From NCBI RefSeq assembly GCF_900105965.1, contig NZ_FNTV01000001.1, positions 1,798,001-1,862,000 on the forward strand: a stretch of 64,000 nt of DNA, in the 5' to 3' direction. The stretch's first letter is position 1, and each line of letters opens with the position of its first letter. The translations under genes were made by a program, and so were the position numbers. The notes beneath the pieces were generated by a model. It ran no database searches. It was not told where the DNA came from and was given only the letters and a program-made list of their open reading frames with translations. The DNA comes from Arthrobacter alpinus. Lineage in GTDB: Bacteria; Actinomycetota; Actinomycetes; Actinomycetales; Micrococcaceae. Shown here in pieces: positions 32,954 through 42,053 of the stretch.

Positions 32954-33871
32954 TTAGGCCAGGACGCCGTCGGCAACGATGACGGCCGGGCCGCTGAGCT
33001 CAACGTGCTCGCGACCGTCGGGGCCGGGGAAGAATCGTACGCCAACCACGCCGCCCGGGACTGTAACCGCCCAAACATCAGGAGCTTCGCTGCCGGCCCA
33101 GAAACGGGTCGCGGCGGCAGCAGCGCAGGCGCCAGTCCCGCAGGACAGGGTCTCCCCCACGCCGCGTTCGTGAACACGCATGCTGATGTGTCCGACGTCG
33201 TCCGTTACGAGGGGCTGGGCCGGTACGGCGAATTCGACGTTGGTGCCATACGGCGGCACGGGAGTCACCACCGGTGCTTCGTTGAGGTTGGTACTGGCCA
33301 GCTCGTCCAGATCCGCCAGTGCCACAACTGTGTGGGGGTTGCCCATGGTGATGGAGAGGGCAGGGCGCTCAACCGGGAGCCCAGCCACGTTTACGAGGGA
33401 ATCGGAGCCGCTTTGGCGCGCCTCCGGGTGAATAAAGTCCCACGGCCCCATGTCCACGCGGTAACCGGCGTCGGTGCGCGAGACGACCTTGATGCCCGCA
33501 CGGGTTCCGATGGTCAGCTCCTCGCCGGCCTCCAAGGATACTAGTCCTTGGGTGATGAGGAAGTGAACGAAGACGCGAACGCCGTTGCCGCACATTTCCG
33601 ATCGCGAACCATCGCCGTTGTTGTAATCCATGAACCACTCGGCCGTGGGGTTGTCTGCAAGTAGTTCCACACCCTCGGGCAGGTGTCGGGAGCGGACGGC
33701 GCGGATCAGGCCGTCGCCGCCAATGCCGCGCCGACGGTCGCACAGGGCCGCGATCTGTTCGGGCGAAATACTCTTCTCACCGTCGGGATCCGCCACCAGA
33801 ACAAAGTCGTTGCCGGTTCCATGGCCTTTGGAAAAGCGCATGCCTGTCAAGGGTGCCGAGGTCTCATTCAT
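32954..33871 (-). CDS. dapF: Diaminopimelate epimerase
   Basis: 305 residues. The two catalytic cysteines lie in SEMCGNGVRVFVHFL and VGETLSCGTGACAAAAA. FSKGHGTGNDFVLV is the standard start. It converts LL- to meso-diaminopimelate for peptidoglycan and lysine. dapA and dapB are also in the window, 14-16 kb to the right. Leftmost gene of the miaB-miaA-dapF set, 68 bp after miaA. Confidence 0.96.
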   Translation of the reverse strand: MNETSAPLTGMRFSKGHGTGNDFVLVADPDGEKSISPEQIAALCDRRRGIGGDGLIRAVRSRHLPEGVELLADNPTAEWFMDYNNGDGSRSEMCGNGVRVFVHFLITQGLVSLEAGEELTIGTRAGIKVVSRTDAGYRVDMGPWDFIHPEARQSGSDSLVNVAGLPVERPALSITMGNPHTVVALADLDELASTNLNEAPVVTPVPPYGTNVEFAVPAQPLVTDDVGHISMRVHERGVGETLSCGTGACAAAAATRFWAGSEAPDVWAVTVPGGVVGVRFFPGPDGREHVELSGPAVIVADGVLA

Positions 33872-33939
33872 GGTTTAAGCCTAAGGCACCGTGGGGCCGC
33901 TCGTGCACGTGGCCGGTGATGGACGACGCCGCATGGCCA

Positions 33940-34887
33940 CTAAGTGCCCGGGGTACCTTTGGCCTGGCTCACCAGGGCAGCTGCCGTGGCAGAAAGATCC
34001 CTTTGTGACCAATTCAACCAGTTGACGCGCGGGTCGGCTCGGAACCAGGTGAGTTGGCGCCGGGCGAACTGACGCGTGGCAACGATGGTTTCCTCGCTAG
34101 CGTTTTTCACCGTGGATTCGCCATCAATGACGCGCAGAAACTGCTGATAACCCAAAGCCTTTTGAGCGGTCCGCCCTTCTCGCAGCCCTTCCGGGATCAA
34201 GGATTGCACTTCGTGTTCCAGCCCCTGCTCAACCATGGTGTGCACGCGTGCCGCGAGCCGTTCGTGGAGCTCGGCACGGTCGCCGTTGAGCCCAATCTGT
34301 ACTGTGGGGCTCACGTAGTCCCTTTCGGGCATAAAGGAGCTGAAGGGGCGGCCGGTGATCTGGTGCACCTCCAGCGCCCTGACAACTCGCTTGCCATCGC
34401 CAATGCGGGCGGCCGAGACCGGATCAACCTCCTGCAGACGGGCCATGAGTATTGACAGGCCACTGTTCTCGAGTTCGTTTTCCAGCTGTGCCCGTATGGC
34501 AGGATCCGTGCCGGGAAACTCCAAGACGTCGATGGCTGCCCGGACGTACAGGCCCGAGCCGCCCACCAGAATGGGCAACTTGCCGCGTGAACGAATGTCG
34601 GAAATTGCGGCGCGGGCCAGATCTTGAAAGGAGGCAACCGTGGTGTCTTCGCGGACGCTCAGGAAATCCATCAGGTGGTGTGGGATGCCGCGGCGTTCGG
34701 CCACGGGAAGTTTGGCTGTACCAATGTCCATGCCGCGATAAAACTGCATGGAATCGGCGTTGACCGCCTCACCGTCGAAGTGTTCGGCCAGCTGCAAAGC
34801 CAGTTCGGATTTGCCTGACCCGGTGGGTCCCACAATGGCGACTACCGGTAAGGGCGAATCGGGGTGCTGCACGGGGTGTGCGCTCAC
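33940..34887 (-). CDS. miaA: tRNA dimethylallyltransferase
   Basis: 315 residues. The P-loop [20 protein letters not shown] is at about 18-37, [15 protein letters not shown] holds the catalytic Asp and [16 protein letters not shown] the RNA-contacting part. It adds the isopentenyl group to N6 of A37 in tRNAs reading UNN codons. MiaB, encoded directly upstream with a 4-bp overlap, then methylthiolates the same base. Confidence 0.97.
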   Translation of the reverse strand: MSAHPVQHPDSPLPVVAIVGPTGSGKSELALQLAEHFDGEAVNADSMQFYRGMDIGTAKLPVAERRGIPHHLMDFLSVREDTTVASFQDLARAAISDIRSRGKLPILVGGSGLYVRAAIDVLEFPGTDPAIRAQLENELENSGLSILMARLQEVDPVSAARIGDGKRVVRALEVHQITGRPFSSFMPERDYVSPTVQIGLNGDRAELHERLAARVHTMVEQGLEHEVQSLIPEGLREGRTAQKALGYQQFLRVIDGESTVKNASEETIVATRQFARRQLTWFRADPRVNWLNWSQRDLSATAAALVSQAKGTPGT

Positions 34888-36509
34888 GCTGAACGTACGG
34901 GCAGTGACGGCATGCCGAGGCTGACCTTGGGCTTGACGCTGGCGGTTCCACCCGCGCTTCCCCCTGTTTGAGGCACGCCGCAGGACTCGGCCTGTGCCAA
35001 GTCCCAGGCGTCGCCTGCGCGGGAGCGGCGGAGTTTGTAGTCGGCCACAGTTGCGGGGTCAGCAATGAGGTGGAATGCGGCGGCTTCGGTAATCGTGACC
35101 GTGACGAGGTCGCCGGGACGCGGAGTCTCGGCACCTTCGGGGACGCTGAAGTGAACCAGGCGCTGATCCTTGGCGCGGCCGGAGAGCCTATTGGTCTTCG
35201 CAGCCTTGCGGCCCGAGTCGGCGGTGACCATGACTTCCACCTCACGAGCTATTTGCTTGGCGTTCTCCTCGGCGGCGATCCGGTCCTGAAGGGCTGTCAG
35301 GCGCAGGAAACGCTCCTGGACCACTTCTTTGGGCAGCTGATCAGGCAGATCGGCGGCGGGTGTCCCTGGCCGCTTGGAGTATTGGTAGGTGAACGCTGTG
35401 GCAAAGCGTGACTTTTCCACGACGTCGAGCGTGGCTTGGAAGTCTTCCTCCGTTTCACCTGGGAAGCCCACAATGATGTCGGTGGAGATGGCTGCGTTCG
35501 GGAGGAGCTCACGGACCTTGTCCAGGATGCCCAGGAATTTCGCTGAGCGGTAGGAACGGCGCATGTCCTTGAGGACCTTGTCGGAGCCGGACTGCAGGGG
35601 CATGTGCAGTTGCGGCATCACGTTGGGAGTCTCTGCCATGGCCTCGATGACGTCGTCAGTGAAGGCGGCCGGGTGGGGGCTTGTGAAGCGCACACGCTCC
35701 AGGCCCTTAATGTCACCGCAGGCACGGAGCAATTTTCCGAAGGCGAGGCGATCGCCGAATTCGACGCCGTAGGAGTTCACGTTTTGGCCCAGCAGCGTGA
35801 CTTCAATGGCGCCGTCGTCCACGAGTGCCTGAACCTCGGCCAAGATCTCCCCCGGGCGGCGATCGCGTTCCTTGCCGCGCAGCGACGGCACGATGCAAAA
35901 GGTGCAGGTGTTGTTGCAGCCAACGGAGATGCTGACCCAGCCGGCATATACGGAGTCTCGGCGGGTTGGCAGCGTGGAGGGGAAGACCTCCAGGGATTCC
36001 AGAATTTCCATCTGGGCGTCCGTGTTGTGGCGGGCGCGCTCCAGGAGTACGGGCAGGGCGCCGACGTTGTGGGTGCCGAACACCACGTCTACCCAGGGCG
36101 CACGCTTCTGGATGGTATCGCGGTCCTTCTGTGCCAGGCAGCCACCCACGGCGATCTGCATGCCGGGGTTCGTCTCCTTGACATGCGCCAGCATGCCCAG
36201 GTTGCCGTAGAGCTTGTTGTCCGCGTTCTCCCGGACGGCACAGGTGTTGAATACGACGACGTCGGGACTGGGCCCCACGGGCTGGCCGTGCCCGTCGAGC
36301 TCACCTGTGCCGCCGCCATCATCGAAGGCGACCAAGCCCGCGGTTTCCAACAGCCCGGCCATGCGCTCTGAGTCGTGGACGTTCATCTGGCAGCCATAGG
36401 TGCGCACTTGGTAGGTGCGGGGTGCACCGGACGCACCTGCGAGGTGGCTGGAGTTGTCGGGGCTGGCTGCGGTCGCGGAAGAATCAACGCTGTTTTGAAT
36501 CAGGCTCAC
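34884..36509 (-). CDS. miaB: tRNA-2-methylthio-N6-dimethylallyladenosine synthase
   Basis: 541 residues. N-terminal UPF0004 domain with cluster cysteines in [24 protein letters not shown] and [10 protein letters not shown]. The radical SAM motif [18 protein letters not shown] supplies CxxxCxxC. The TRAM domain is near 400-470. It adds a methylthio group to i6A37 of tRNA. The protein is longer than the ~475 of E. coli owing to an insert [16 protein letters not shown] and a 60-residue C-terminal tail. Coupled to miaA by a 4-bp overlap. Confidence 0.97.
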   Translation of the reverse strand: MSLIQNSVDSSATAASPDNSSHLAGASGAPRTYQVRTYGCQMNVHDSERMAGLLETAGLVAFDDGGGTGELDGHGQPVGPSPDVVVFNTCAVRENADNKLYGNLGMLAHVKETNPGMQIAVGGCLAQKDRDTIQKRAPWVDVVFGTHNVGALPVLLERARHNTDAQMEILESLEVFPSTLPTRRDSVYAGWVSISVGCNNTCTFCIVPSLRGKERDRRPGEILAEVQALVDDGAIEVTLLGQNVNSYGVEFGDRLAFGKLLRACGDIKGLERVRFTSPHPAAFTDDVIEAMAETPNVMPQLHMPLQSGSDKVLKDMRRSYRSAKFLGILDKVRELLPNAAISTDIIVGFPGETEEDFQATLDVVEKSRFATAFTYQYSKRPGTPAADLPDQLPKEVVQERFLRLTALQDRIAAEENAKQIAREVEVMVTADSGRKAAKTNRLSGRAKDQRLVHFSVPEGAETPRPGDLVTVTITEAAAFHLIADPATVADYKLRRSRAGDAWDLAQAESCGVPQTGGSAGGTASVKPKVSLGMPSLPVRSA

Positions 36510-36611
36510 TCATCCACCTTAAGACCTATCCCCGGCTAAGCGCTAAACCGTCCGCGGCAAGCATGCAGCCAGCTGCGACGGCGAGGAAGGCACCGCGCCG
36601 CTCGGATGGAC

Positions 36612-37931
36612 TCAGTACCAGCCGATGGCTTCCGAGTGGGCCCAGGCGCCGCAGGGTGAGCCATAGCGTCCCTTGATATAGCCCAGGCCCCAATCCACCT
36701 GCGTCCGGTAGCTGGTGAGCCAGTCTGAGCCGGTTTGGGCGTACTTGCTCGCTGGCAATGCTTGGGCAATCCCGTAGGCCCCGCTGGAGGGGTTGGTTGC
36801 ATTGGTACGCCAATTGGATTCGCGTTCCCACAAGAGGTTCAGGCACTGGAATTCGCTCTGCCCCCAACCATAGGCGCCCAAGCGGGCCGAGGCGTAGGCT
36901 TTGGCTCCGGCGGGGTCATTGACGGCTCCCCCTGGCACACCGGGATCTACCGACCCACCCGGATTCGGGGCAGGCGTGGTGGGCGGGGGCTGGACTGGAG
37001 CGGGTGCCGGGGCTGGTGCGGGGTTGGGGACACCCGGATTGGATGCTTGCTCAACAGGTTTGGGTTTTTGGGCTGCGTCGGCTGCTCGCTGGGCGGCTTC
37101 CGCGGCGAGGCGCGCTGCTTCATCTGCCGCGGCCTGGCGTTTCGCTTGCTGCACCTGCTCGTAGGCGGCGACGGCGCTTTGACCCTTGCGGTATTCCTGC
37201 TCGGTGGCGACTGAGGTGCTATTGAGCGCGGCCAACTGCGAAAGGAGCGTCTCGCTCTGTGATTTCTGGGCGTCCAGACGAGTTGTGACGGCCGTCTGCG
37301 CCGCGACAGCCTCGGTGCGCGCCGTCTGTGCTTCTGCAGTGAGTTCAGCTTGTGCAGCAACGGCTGCCTGCCGTGTTTTCTCCAAAGCATCTGCTGTGGC
37401 CATGGACTGCAGGGCCAGGGCCTGTTTGACGGCGGCTCGCTCACCGACTTGGTGGAGCATCTCTACACCGTTGAGACTTTGCGGTGACTCGAGGGCTGAG
37501 ATTGCAGAGAAGAGGTCAAGTCCGGTTCCGCCACTCTTGTAGCTCTGTACCGCGATGGCTACGGCCGCCTGCTTGTACTGTTCTGCGTCTTGTGCCGCCC
37601 GCTTGGACTGTGCGTTCAGCACGCCCACTTCCGCCGTGGCGGCTTCAAGCTTCGCTTGGGTGGCAGCAAAGTCGCCGCCCGCCTTTACGGCAGCCTCACC
37701 CAGGCTGCCTGCTTCTGCTTCAAGTGAATCCAGGAACTTGGAAATCTTGGCTACCTCGGCCGCTGTGGCCGCAGCGTTGCCCTTGGCTTTTTCAACATCG
37801 GACCAGCTGGGAAAGCCCGACGGCGGCGCATCTTCGGCTGTTGCCGGTGCGGCAACAGTTGCTGTCAGCAATAAACCGGCCGTCACGGAGACGGCCAGAA
37901 AGCGGCGGAGGGCAATCTGTTGCTTAGTCAT
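36612..37931 (-). CDS. Secreted coiled-coil cell-wall protein with lysozyme-like C-terminus
   Basis: 439 residues. A signal peptide (RRFLAVSVTAGLLLTATVAAPATA, cleaved near 33) is followed by long coiled-coil helices (about 45-285), as in the N-terminal regulatory part of NlpC/P60 hydrolases such as RipA. A Pro/Ala-rich linker (295-350, PAPAPAPAPVQPPPTTP) leads to a C-terminal domain LGAYGWGQSEFQCLNLLWER..SNW..NPSSGAYGIAQALP, which matches transglycosylase/aggregation-promoting-factor C-terminal domains; Glu in LWERESNW is the likely catalytic acid. It should act on peptidoglycan outside the cell. The substrate bond is not proven. Confidence 0.82.
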   Translation of the reverse strand: MTKQQIALRRFLAVSVTAGLLLTATVAAPATAEDAPPSGFPSWSDVEKAKGNAAATAAEVAKISKFLDSLEAEAGSLGEAAVKAGGDFAATQAKLEAATAEVGVLNAQSKRAAQDAEQYKQAAVAIAVQSYKSGGTGLDLFSAISALESPQSLNGVEMLHQVGERAAVKQALALQSMATADALEKTRQAAVAAQAELTAEAQTARTEAVAAQTAVTTRLDAQKSQSETLLSQLAALNSTSVATEQEYRKGQSAVAAYEQVQQAKRQAAADEAARLAAEAAQRAADAAQKPKPVEQASNPGVPNPAPAPAPAPVQPPPTTPAPNPGGSVDPGVPGGAVNDPAGAKAYASARLGAYGWGQSEFQCLNLLWERESNWRTNATNPSSGAYGIAQALPASKYAQTGSDWLTSYRTQVDWGLGYIKGRYGSPCGAWAHSEAIGWY

Positions 37932-38012
37932 ATGCCGCTAGCATAGCGGTTGTGGCGCCTTGTCCGCAGCCAACTTCGGGCCGCCGGGCCTCACTGGACC
38001 ACCACGTCCGCG

Positions 38013-38540
38013 CTAGACGTCCTCTAGGTACTCGTCAATGACCTGAGCAACAACTTCAAAGGCCGTGCCGGGGTTGAATCCCTTTCGGGCCAGCATGGCA
38101 ACCCAGCGGCGGGTGTATTTGTCCCGTTCACTGCGCTCGCTCAAGTCGATGGATCCGCGCAGTTTTTTGCGGACGAAGTCCTTGGCCTGTCGCCGCTCGG
38201 TATCGTCGTCAACTTGATCCAGGGCATCCTGGGCCAGATGTGGGTCAATGCCCTTTTCGGCCAGTTCCCGTTTGAGCGCGCCACGCGCCAGCGACTTGTG
38301 GAGAGACCGGCTGCGCACCCACATTTGCGCAAACTCGGCGTCATCGATCAGCTTCACCGCCTCAAAGCGGTCAAGCACGGCTTCTGCCACGTCCTCAGGG
38401 ATGTGGCGTTCGGCAAGTTTTTGACTGAGCTGAAAGCGGCTCTTGGGTGAATGCGTCAGCTGGCGCAACACGATGGCCCTGGCCACCGACGCCGGGTTGG
38501 CGTCGGGGTCCAGTTCCGGTACTGGTGATGCGTTGTTCAT
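38013..38540 (-). CDS. recX: Regulatory protein RecX
   Basis: 175 residues with three-helix RecX repeats: LRQLTHSPKSRFQLSQKLAE, AEFAQMWVRSRS, GALKRELAEKGIDPHLAQDAL. It binds RecA filaments and limits recombinase activity. It starts 8 bp after recA, the usual arrangement, so both are made together. Confidence 0.95.
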   Translation of the reverse strand: MNNASPVPELDPDANPASVARAIVLRQLTHSPKSRFQLSQKLAERHIPEDVAEAVLDRFEAVKLIDDAEFAQMWVRSRSLHKSLARGALKRELAEKGIDPHLAQDALDQVDDDTERRQAKDFVRKKLRGSIDLSERSERDKYTRRWVAMLARKGFNPGTAFEVVAQVIDEYLEDV

Positions 38541-38548
38541 AACCAGTT

Positions 38549-39601
38549 TTAGAAGCCGTCGACGGCCTTGAGCTTGGGCGCAGGTTCCTCAGCCGTTTCA
38601 GCGACGAGGCCGACACCCAGCTTGGCCTTGATCAAGCGTTCCAGCTCATCGGCTAGTTCCGGGTTGTCCTTCAGGAAGCGGCGTGAGTTCTCCATGCCCT
38701 GGCCCAGCTGATCACCGTCGTAGGTGTACCAAGATCCGGACTTGCGGACAATGCCGTGCTCAACACCCATGTCGATGATGCCGCCTTCACGCGAAATGCC
38801 CACACCATAGATGATGTCGAACTCTGCGATCTTGAAGGGCGGAGCCATCTTGTTCTTGACAACCTTGACCTTGGTGCGGTTACCAACAGCATCCGCGCCT
38901 TCCTTCAAGGTCTGAATACGGCGAATGTCGAGTCGGACCGAGGCATAGAACTTCAGGGCCTTACCACCGGTGGTGGTTTCCGGGCTGCCGAAGAAGACAC
39001 CAATCTTTTCACGCAGCTGGTTGATGAAAATAGCCGTGGTCTTGGTCTGGCTCAGACGCCCGGTGATCTTACGCAGGGCCTGGCTCATGAGGCGAGCCTG
39101 CAGACCGACGTGGCTGTCACCCATATCGCCTTCAATTTCGGCGCGGGGCACCAAGGCGGCGACGGAGTCAATGACGATGACGTCCAAGGAGCCCGAACCG
39201 ATCAACATGTCCATGATTTCCAGGGCCTGCTCGCCGGTGTCCGGCTGGGAGACCAGGAGGGCATCGGTGTCAACACCGAGCTTGGCAGCGTATTCCGGGT
39301 CAAGGGCGTGCTCAGCATCGATGAACGCGGCAAGGCCGCCGAGCTTCTGGGCGCTAGCGACGGCGTGCAGGGCCAAAGTGGTCTTACCGGAAGACTCCGG
39401 TCCGTAGATCTCAACGACACGCCCGCGCGGCAGGCCGCCAATGCCCAGGGCCACGTCCAAGGCGATGGATCCCGTGGGGATCACTTCAATGGGTGCACGC
39501 ACGTCATCACCCAAGCGCATGACGGAGCCCTTGCCAAATTGCTTGTCAATTTGGGCCAATGCTGCTGCCAGCGCTTTTTCACGGTCTGCGGGAGCGGCCA
39601 T
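38549..39601 (-). CDS. recA: Recombinase RecA
   Basis: 350 residues. Walker [19 protein letters not shown] at about 67-84, [18 protein letters not shown] as Walker B, and [20 protein letters not shown] as loop L2. No intein interrupts it. RecA forms filaments on ssDNA, drives strand exchange and triggers LexA cleavage. Two LexA-like palindromes lie in the 346-bp upstream region. Confidence 0.98.
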   Translation of the reverse strand: MAAPADREKALAAALAQIDKQFGKGSVMRLGDDVRAPIEVIPTGSIALDVALGIGGLPRGRVVEIYGPESSGKTTLALHAVASAQKLGGLAAFIDAEHALDPEYAAKLGVDTDALLVSQPDTGEQALEIMDMLIGSGSLDVIVIDSVAALVPRAEIEGDMGDSHVGLQARLMSQALRKITGRLSQTKTTAIFINQLREKIGVFFGSPETTTGGKALKFYASVRLDIRRIQTLKEGADAVGNRTKVKVVKNKMAPPFKIAEFDIIYGVGISREGGIIDMGVEHGIVRKSGSWYTYDGDQLGQGMENSRRFLKDNPELADELERLIKAKLGVGLVAETAEEPAPKLKAVDGF

Positions 39602-39769
39602 GATTCACCTCGGTCTTTCCTTTGCGCCGTTTCCGGCCCCGTACCACTGCGCGTTTGGCGCAGCACACGGTTAGTGGTCTGATGCAATTCACATGCTGTT
39701 TTGTGTTCTTCGCCGGTTTCCCGTGCGTCTCGCCGAAGGTTGACTCCGACAAGCTTGTCTCGTTAACTA

Positions 39770-39781
39770 AAACGCTAGTTC
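39770..39781 (-). promoter_or_regulatory. Candidate LexA box upstream of recA
   Basis: On the recA strand GAACTAGCGTTT (complement 39770-39781) differs from GAACnnnnGTTC by one base. It is 168 bp upstream of the ATG. A second, exact dyad TCGAATAAATATTCGA at 39882-39897 deviates more from the consensus. No other gene is seen in the gap from recA to DUF3046. Confidence 0.5.
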
Positions 39782-39881
39782 AAGGGTCTGACATTGTCTG
39801 CCATTCCCTCGTCCCACGCCAGAATTTGTGGACAACTTTTTCACTTACCCACAACGCAACTATCATCAAGTATAGATTTGA

Positions 39882-39897
39882 TCGAATAAATATTCGA
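39882..39897. promoter_or_regulatory. Perfect 16-bp dyad upstream of recA
   Basis: TCGAATAAATATTCGA: arms TCGAAT/ATTCGA are exact complements around AAAT. It has the outer bases of the mycobacterial SOS box TCGAACnnnnGTTCGA but T/A instead of C/G inside. It may be a weak LexA site or a different operator. Confidence 0.4.
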
Positions 39898-39946
39898 CCA
39901 AATCACGAAAATACCTCGGCGTGTCGCAACAAGTCGCGGCAAGGGT

Positions 39947-40168
39947 TTAGTTTTTGGGGGCGATGTCCTTGCCTAGCCACCGCGACGGCGGGACGTCTTG
40001 CATTTTGCAGACCTCGATCCAGATGTCCTTGGGGTTAAAACCTGCGCGCAGGGCATCGCTGGCGGTGTTCCCACCGACACCAGCTAGCACCAGATCGCGG
40101 GCCAGGACCCGGGAATAGGAGGGGCTGAACTCATCGTCCATTAATCGCCAAAATTCACTTACTCGCAC
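39947..40168 (-). CDS. DUF3046 domain-containing protein
   Basis: 73 residues from GTG 40168 (VRVSEFWRLMDDEF). The text EFWRLMDDEFSPSYSRVLARDLVL and WIEVCKMQDVPPSRWLGKD is the DUF3046 family pattern, always found just before recA in actinobacteria. The in-frame region upstream to 40213 is not conserved. Function unknown. Confidence 0.88.
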   Translation of the reverse strand: MRVSEFWRLMDDEFSPSYSRVLARDLVLAGVGGNTASDALRAGFNPKDIWIEVCKMQDVPPSRWLGKDIAPKN

Positions 40169-40213
40169 GCACCCATTCTTGCACGCCGGTCCCAAGCGGT
40201 TTAACGGAGCCAC

Positions 40214-40248
40214 AAAAAACTGGACCCCACCATACGGCGGGATCCAGT
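40214..40248 (-). terminator. Terminator after the clgR-like gene
   Basis: On the minus strand ACTGGATCCCGC...GGGGTCCAGT forms a stem followed by TTTTTT. It lies 37 bp past the clgR-like stop and before the DUF3046 start. Confidence 0.85.
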
Positions 40249-40284
40249 CTTACATCGGGGGCCTCTGAACGAGGGCCGGCAGGC

Positions 40285-40725
40285 TTAGAAAGCGTTGGAC
40301 ATTAAGCCCTTGCTCAATTCGTCGGAGAGTTCCTCGTTCAGGTCACGGCCGTATCGAGCCGAGAATTCCTGGGGAACGGTGTCCGGGATAGCCACGCCTT
40401 CAGCGATGGCCAGACGATCACTCACTTCGCGGAGCATGAGTGACAAAGGCACTTCAAGTGCAGAACAAATTGAGGCCAGCAGCTCCGAGGAGGCTTCCTT
40501 TTGTCCGCGCTCCACTTCGCTCAAGTAGCCTAGGGAGACTCGTGCATTGTGTGAGACTTCACGGAGTGTGCGGCCTTGACGCTGACGTACATCTCGCAGA
40601 ACGTCTCCAATTTCATGGCGTAGTACCACCATTTTGCGCTCCTTCTGCTGATGCGGTTTTTCGTCTGCCAAACCCACATCCCGCCAGCGCACCACGCCGT
40701 TTACGGATACGGGTTGTTTCACCAT
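40285..40725 (-). CDS. clgR: XRE-family regulator, ClgR-like
   Basis: 146 residues. The HTH is at about 45-100: [33 protein letters not shown]. Sequence and position (pgsA-cinA-clgR-recA) match ClgR, the activator of ClpP protease, Lon and envelope-stress genes in actinobacteria. Streptomyces ClgR ends in Ala residues used for ClpP turnover; this protein ends SKGLMSNAF instead. The start at 40725 has AAGGAG 13 bp upstream; an internal start at [12 protein letters not shown] would give 115 residues. A 29-bp palindrome lies about 70 bp upstream, perhaps an operator. Confidence 0.85.
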   Translation of the reverse strand: MVKQPVSVNGVVRWRDVGLADEKPHQQKERKMVVLRHEIGDVLRDVRQRQGRTLREVSHNARVSLGYLSEVERGQKEASSELLASICSALEVPLSLMLREVSDRLAIAEGVAIPDTVPQEFSARYGRDLNEELSDELSKGLMSNAF

Positions 40726-40790
40726 TGGTATCGCCTTACTCCTTGTTAGATCAGTGCAGCCTCAAAATCATTGAAGTTCTTGAAGCTAGC

Positions 40791-40819
40791 AGCGTCTGGC
40801 GGATCTTCCGCCAGTCGCT
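40791..40819. promoter_or_regulatory. 29-bp near-perfect palindrome upstream of the clgR-like gene
   Basis: AGCGT-CTGGCGG-ATCTT-CCGCCAG-TCGCT: arms CTGGCGG/CCGCCAG are exact and the outer AGCG/CGCT also pair. It lies in the 163-bp gap between cinA and the regulator gene. It could be a self-control operator or a cinA terminator, but has no T-run. Confidence 0.5.
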
Positions 40820-40888
40820 TTGCCCGTTAGGTGTTCCCATCCTAGAGGGGATGAGAGCATTTTGCGTTCACTATGACTAACTATCTGG

Positions 40889-41383
40889 TCACAACTTTTG
40901 TTCCCCGGCAGCATGAATCACTTGTTCCAGCAGCGAAATGGCCTCCTGCGTGGCTTGCACACGGATCATTTCACGGTCACCGGCAAAGTGATATTCATAG
41001 GATTTAGCCTCACCATCGAAGGCAACACCAATATAAACATGGCCAACATCCTTGCCTTGGTGAGGCTCCGGACCGGCAACGCCGGTCGTGGAAATTCCCA
41101 CCCGCGCTCCCGCTGCGGTGCAGGCACCCAAGGCCATGGCGCACGCAACTTGCGGGTCAACGGCACCCAGTGTTTCCAGCAAGGACGCGGATACGCCCAG
41201 GAGGCGTTCCTTGATGGTGTTTTGGTAGGCGATGATTCCGCCTTGGAACATGCCAGAGGATCCAGGCACTTGCACGAGCGTCGCTGCCACCATGCCGCCG
41301 GTCAATGACTCCGCCGTTGCCACTGTGAGGTCAGCAGCCACAGCGGATTCAACCAGCGCGGCCAGACTTGTTTCGGTCAGCAC
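40889..41383 (-). CDS. cinA: CinA C-terminal domain protein (nicotinamide-nucleotide amidohydrolase)
   Basis: 164 residues, only the C-terminal PncC/CinA domain: VATAESLTGGMVAATLVQVPGSS, GGIIAYQNTIKERLLGV, GISTTGVAGPEPHQGKDVGHV. It hydrolyses NMN to NaMN in the pyridine nucleotide salvage cycle. The N-terminal MoCF domain of full CinA is absent, as is common in actinobacteria at this locus. It starts 3 bp after pgsA. Confidence 0.93.
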   Translation of the reverse strand: MLTETSLAALVESAVAADLTVATAESLTGGMVAATLVQVPGSSGMFQGGIIAYQNTIKERLLGVSASLLETLGAVDPQVACAMALGACTAAGARVGISTTGVAGPEPHQGKDVGHVYIGVAFDGEAKSYEYHFAGDREMIRVQATQEAISLLEQVIHAAGEQKL

Positions 41384-41386
41384 TGT

Positions 41387-41998
41387 TTATCCTTTCGCCT
41401 GCAGGGAACTACGTCCGGATCTTCCGGCGCTTCGCAGCTGCCAGGCCTTTACAACGTAGTCGATTCCCGTAACAACCGTGACAGCCAAGGCAGCCAACAT
41501 GATTACTAGCGCCAGAACTGAAAGCCAGCTCACGGCCGGAGTGACGGGAAGCAGGTACACAAAGATGGCCACGGTCTGCATGACTGTCTTGAGCTTTCCG
41601 CCCTTGGATGCTGCCATGACGCCGTAGCGGATCACCACAAAGCGCAGCAGCGTGATGCCCACCTCGCGCACCAGCATGACAATGGTGACCCACCACCACA
41701 ACTCCCCGACGGCAGAGAGCATGATGAGGGCCGAACCGATCAGCAGCTTGTCGGCGATGGGGTCCGCGATCTTGCCGAAGCTCGTGATGAGCCCGCGCGC
41801 CCGGGCGATGTCGCCGTCGAGCTTGTCGGTGTAAATGGCTACGACAAATATGCCAACAGCGAGCCAGCGCAGGGGCCCGTACGCACCGCCGTCGGCCACA
41901 AAGGCCCAGATGAAGAATGGCACCAGCACAATGCGCAAAAGCGTCAAAGCGTTGGGAAGGTTCCAGTTCGAAGGGCGCGGCGCCACCGTTTCACTCAC
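41387..41998 (-). CDS. pgsA: CDP-diacylglycerol--glycerol-3-phosphate 3-phosphatidyltransferase
   Basis: 203 residues. The CDP-alcohol phosphotransferase signature D-x2-DG-x2-AR-x8-G-x3-D-x3-D is seen as DKLDGDIARARG.. SFGKIADPIAD. Several transmembrane helices. It makes phosphatidylglycerophosphate for PG and cardiolipin in the inner membrane. Between ftsK and cinA in the conserved order. Confidence 0.93.
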   Translation of the reverse strand: MSETVAPRPSNWNLPNALTLLRIVLVPFFIWAFVADGGAYGPLRWLAVGIFVVAIYTDKLDGDIARARGLITSFGKIADPIADKLLIGSALIMLSAVGELWWWVTIVMLVREVGITLLRFVVIRYGVMAASKGGKLKTVMQTVAIFVYLLPVTPAVSWLSVLALVIMLAALAVTVVTGIDYVVKAWQLRSAGRSGRSSLQAKG

Positions 41999-42053
41999 AG
42001 TGCAAGGCTATCTGTAAACCGGCCCGCAGGAACATTTGCGGCAGCCGGCGGGC

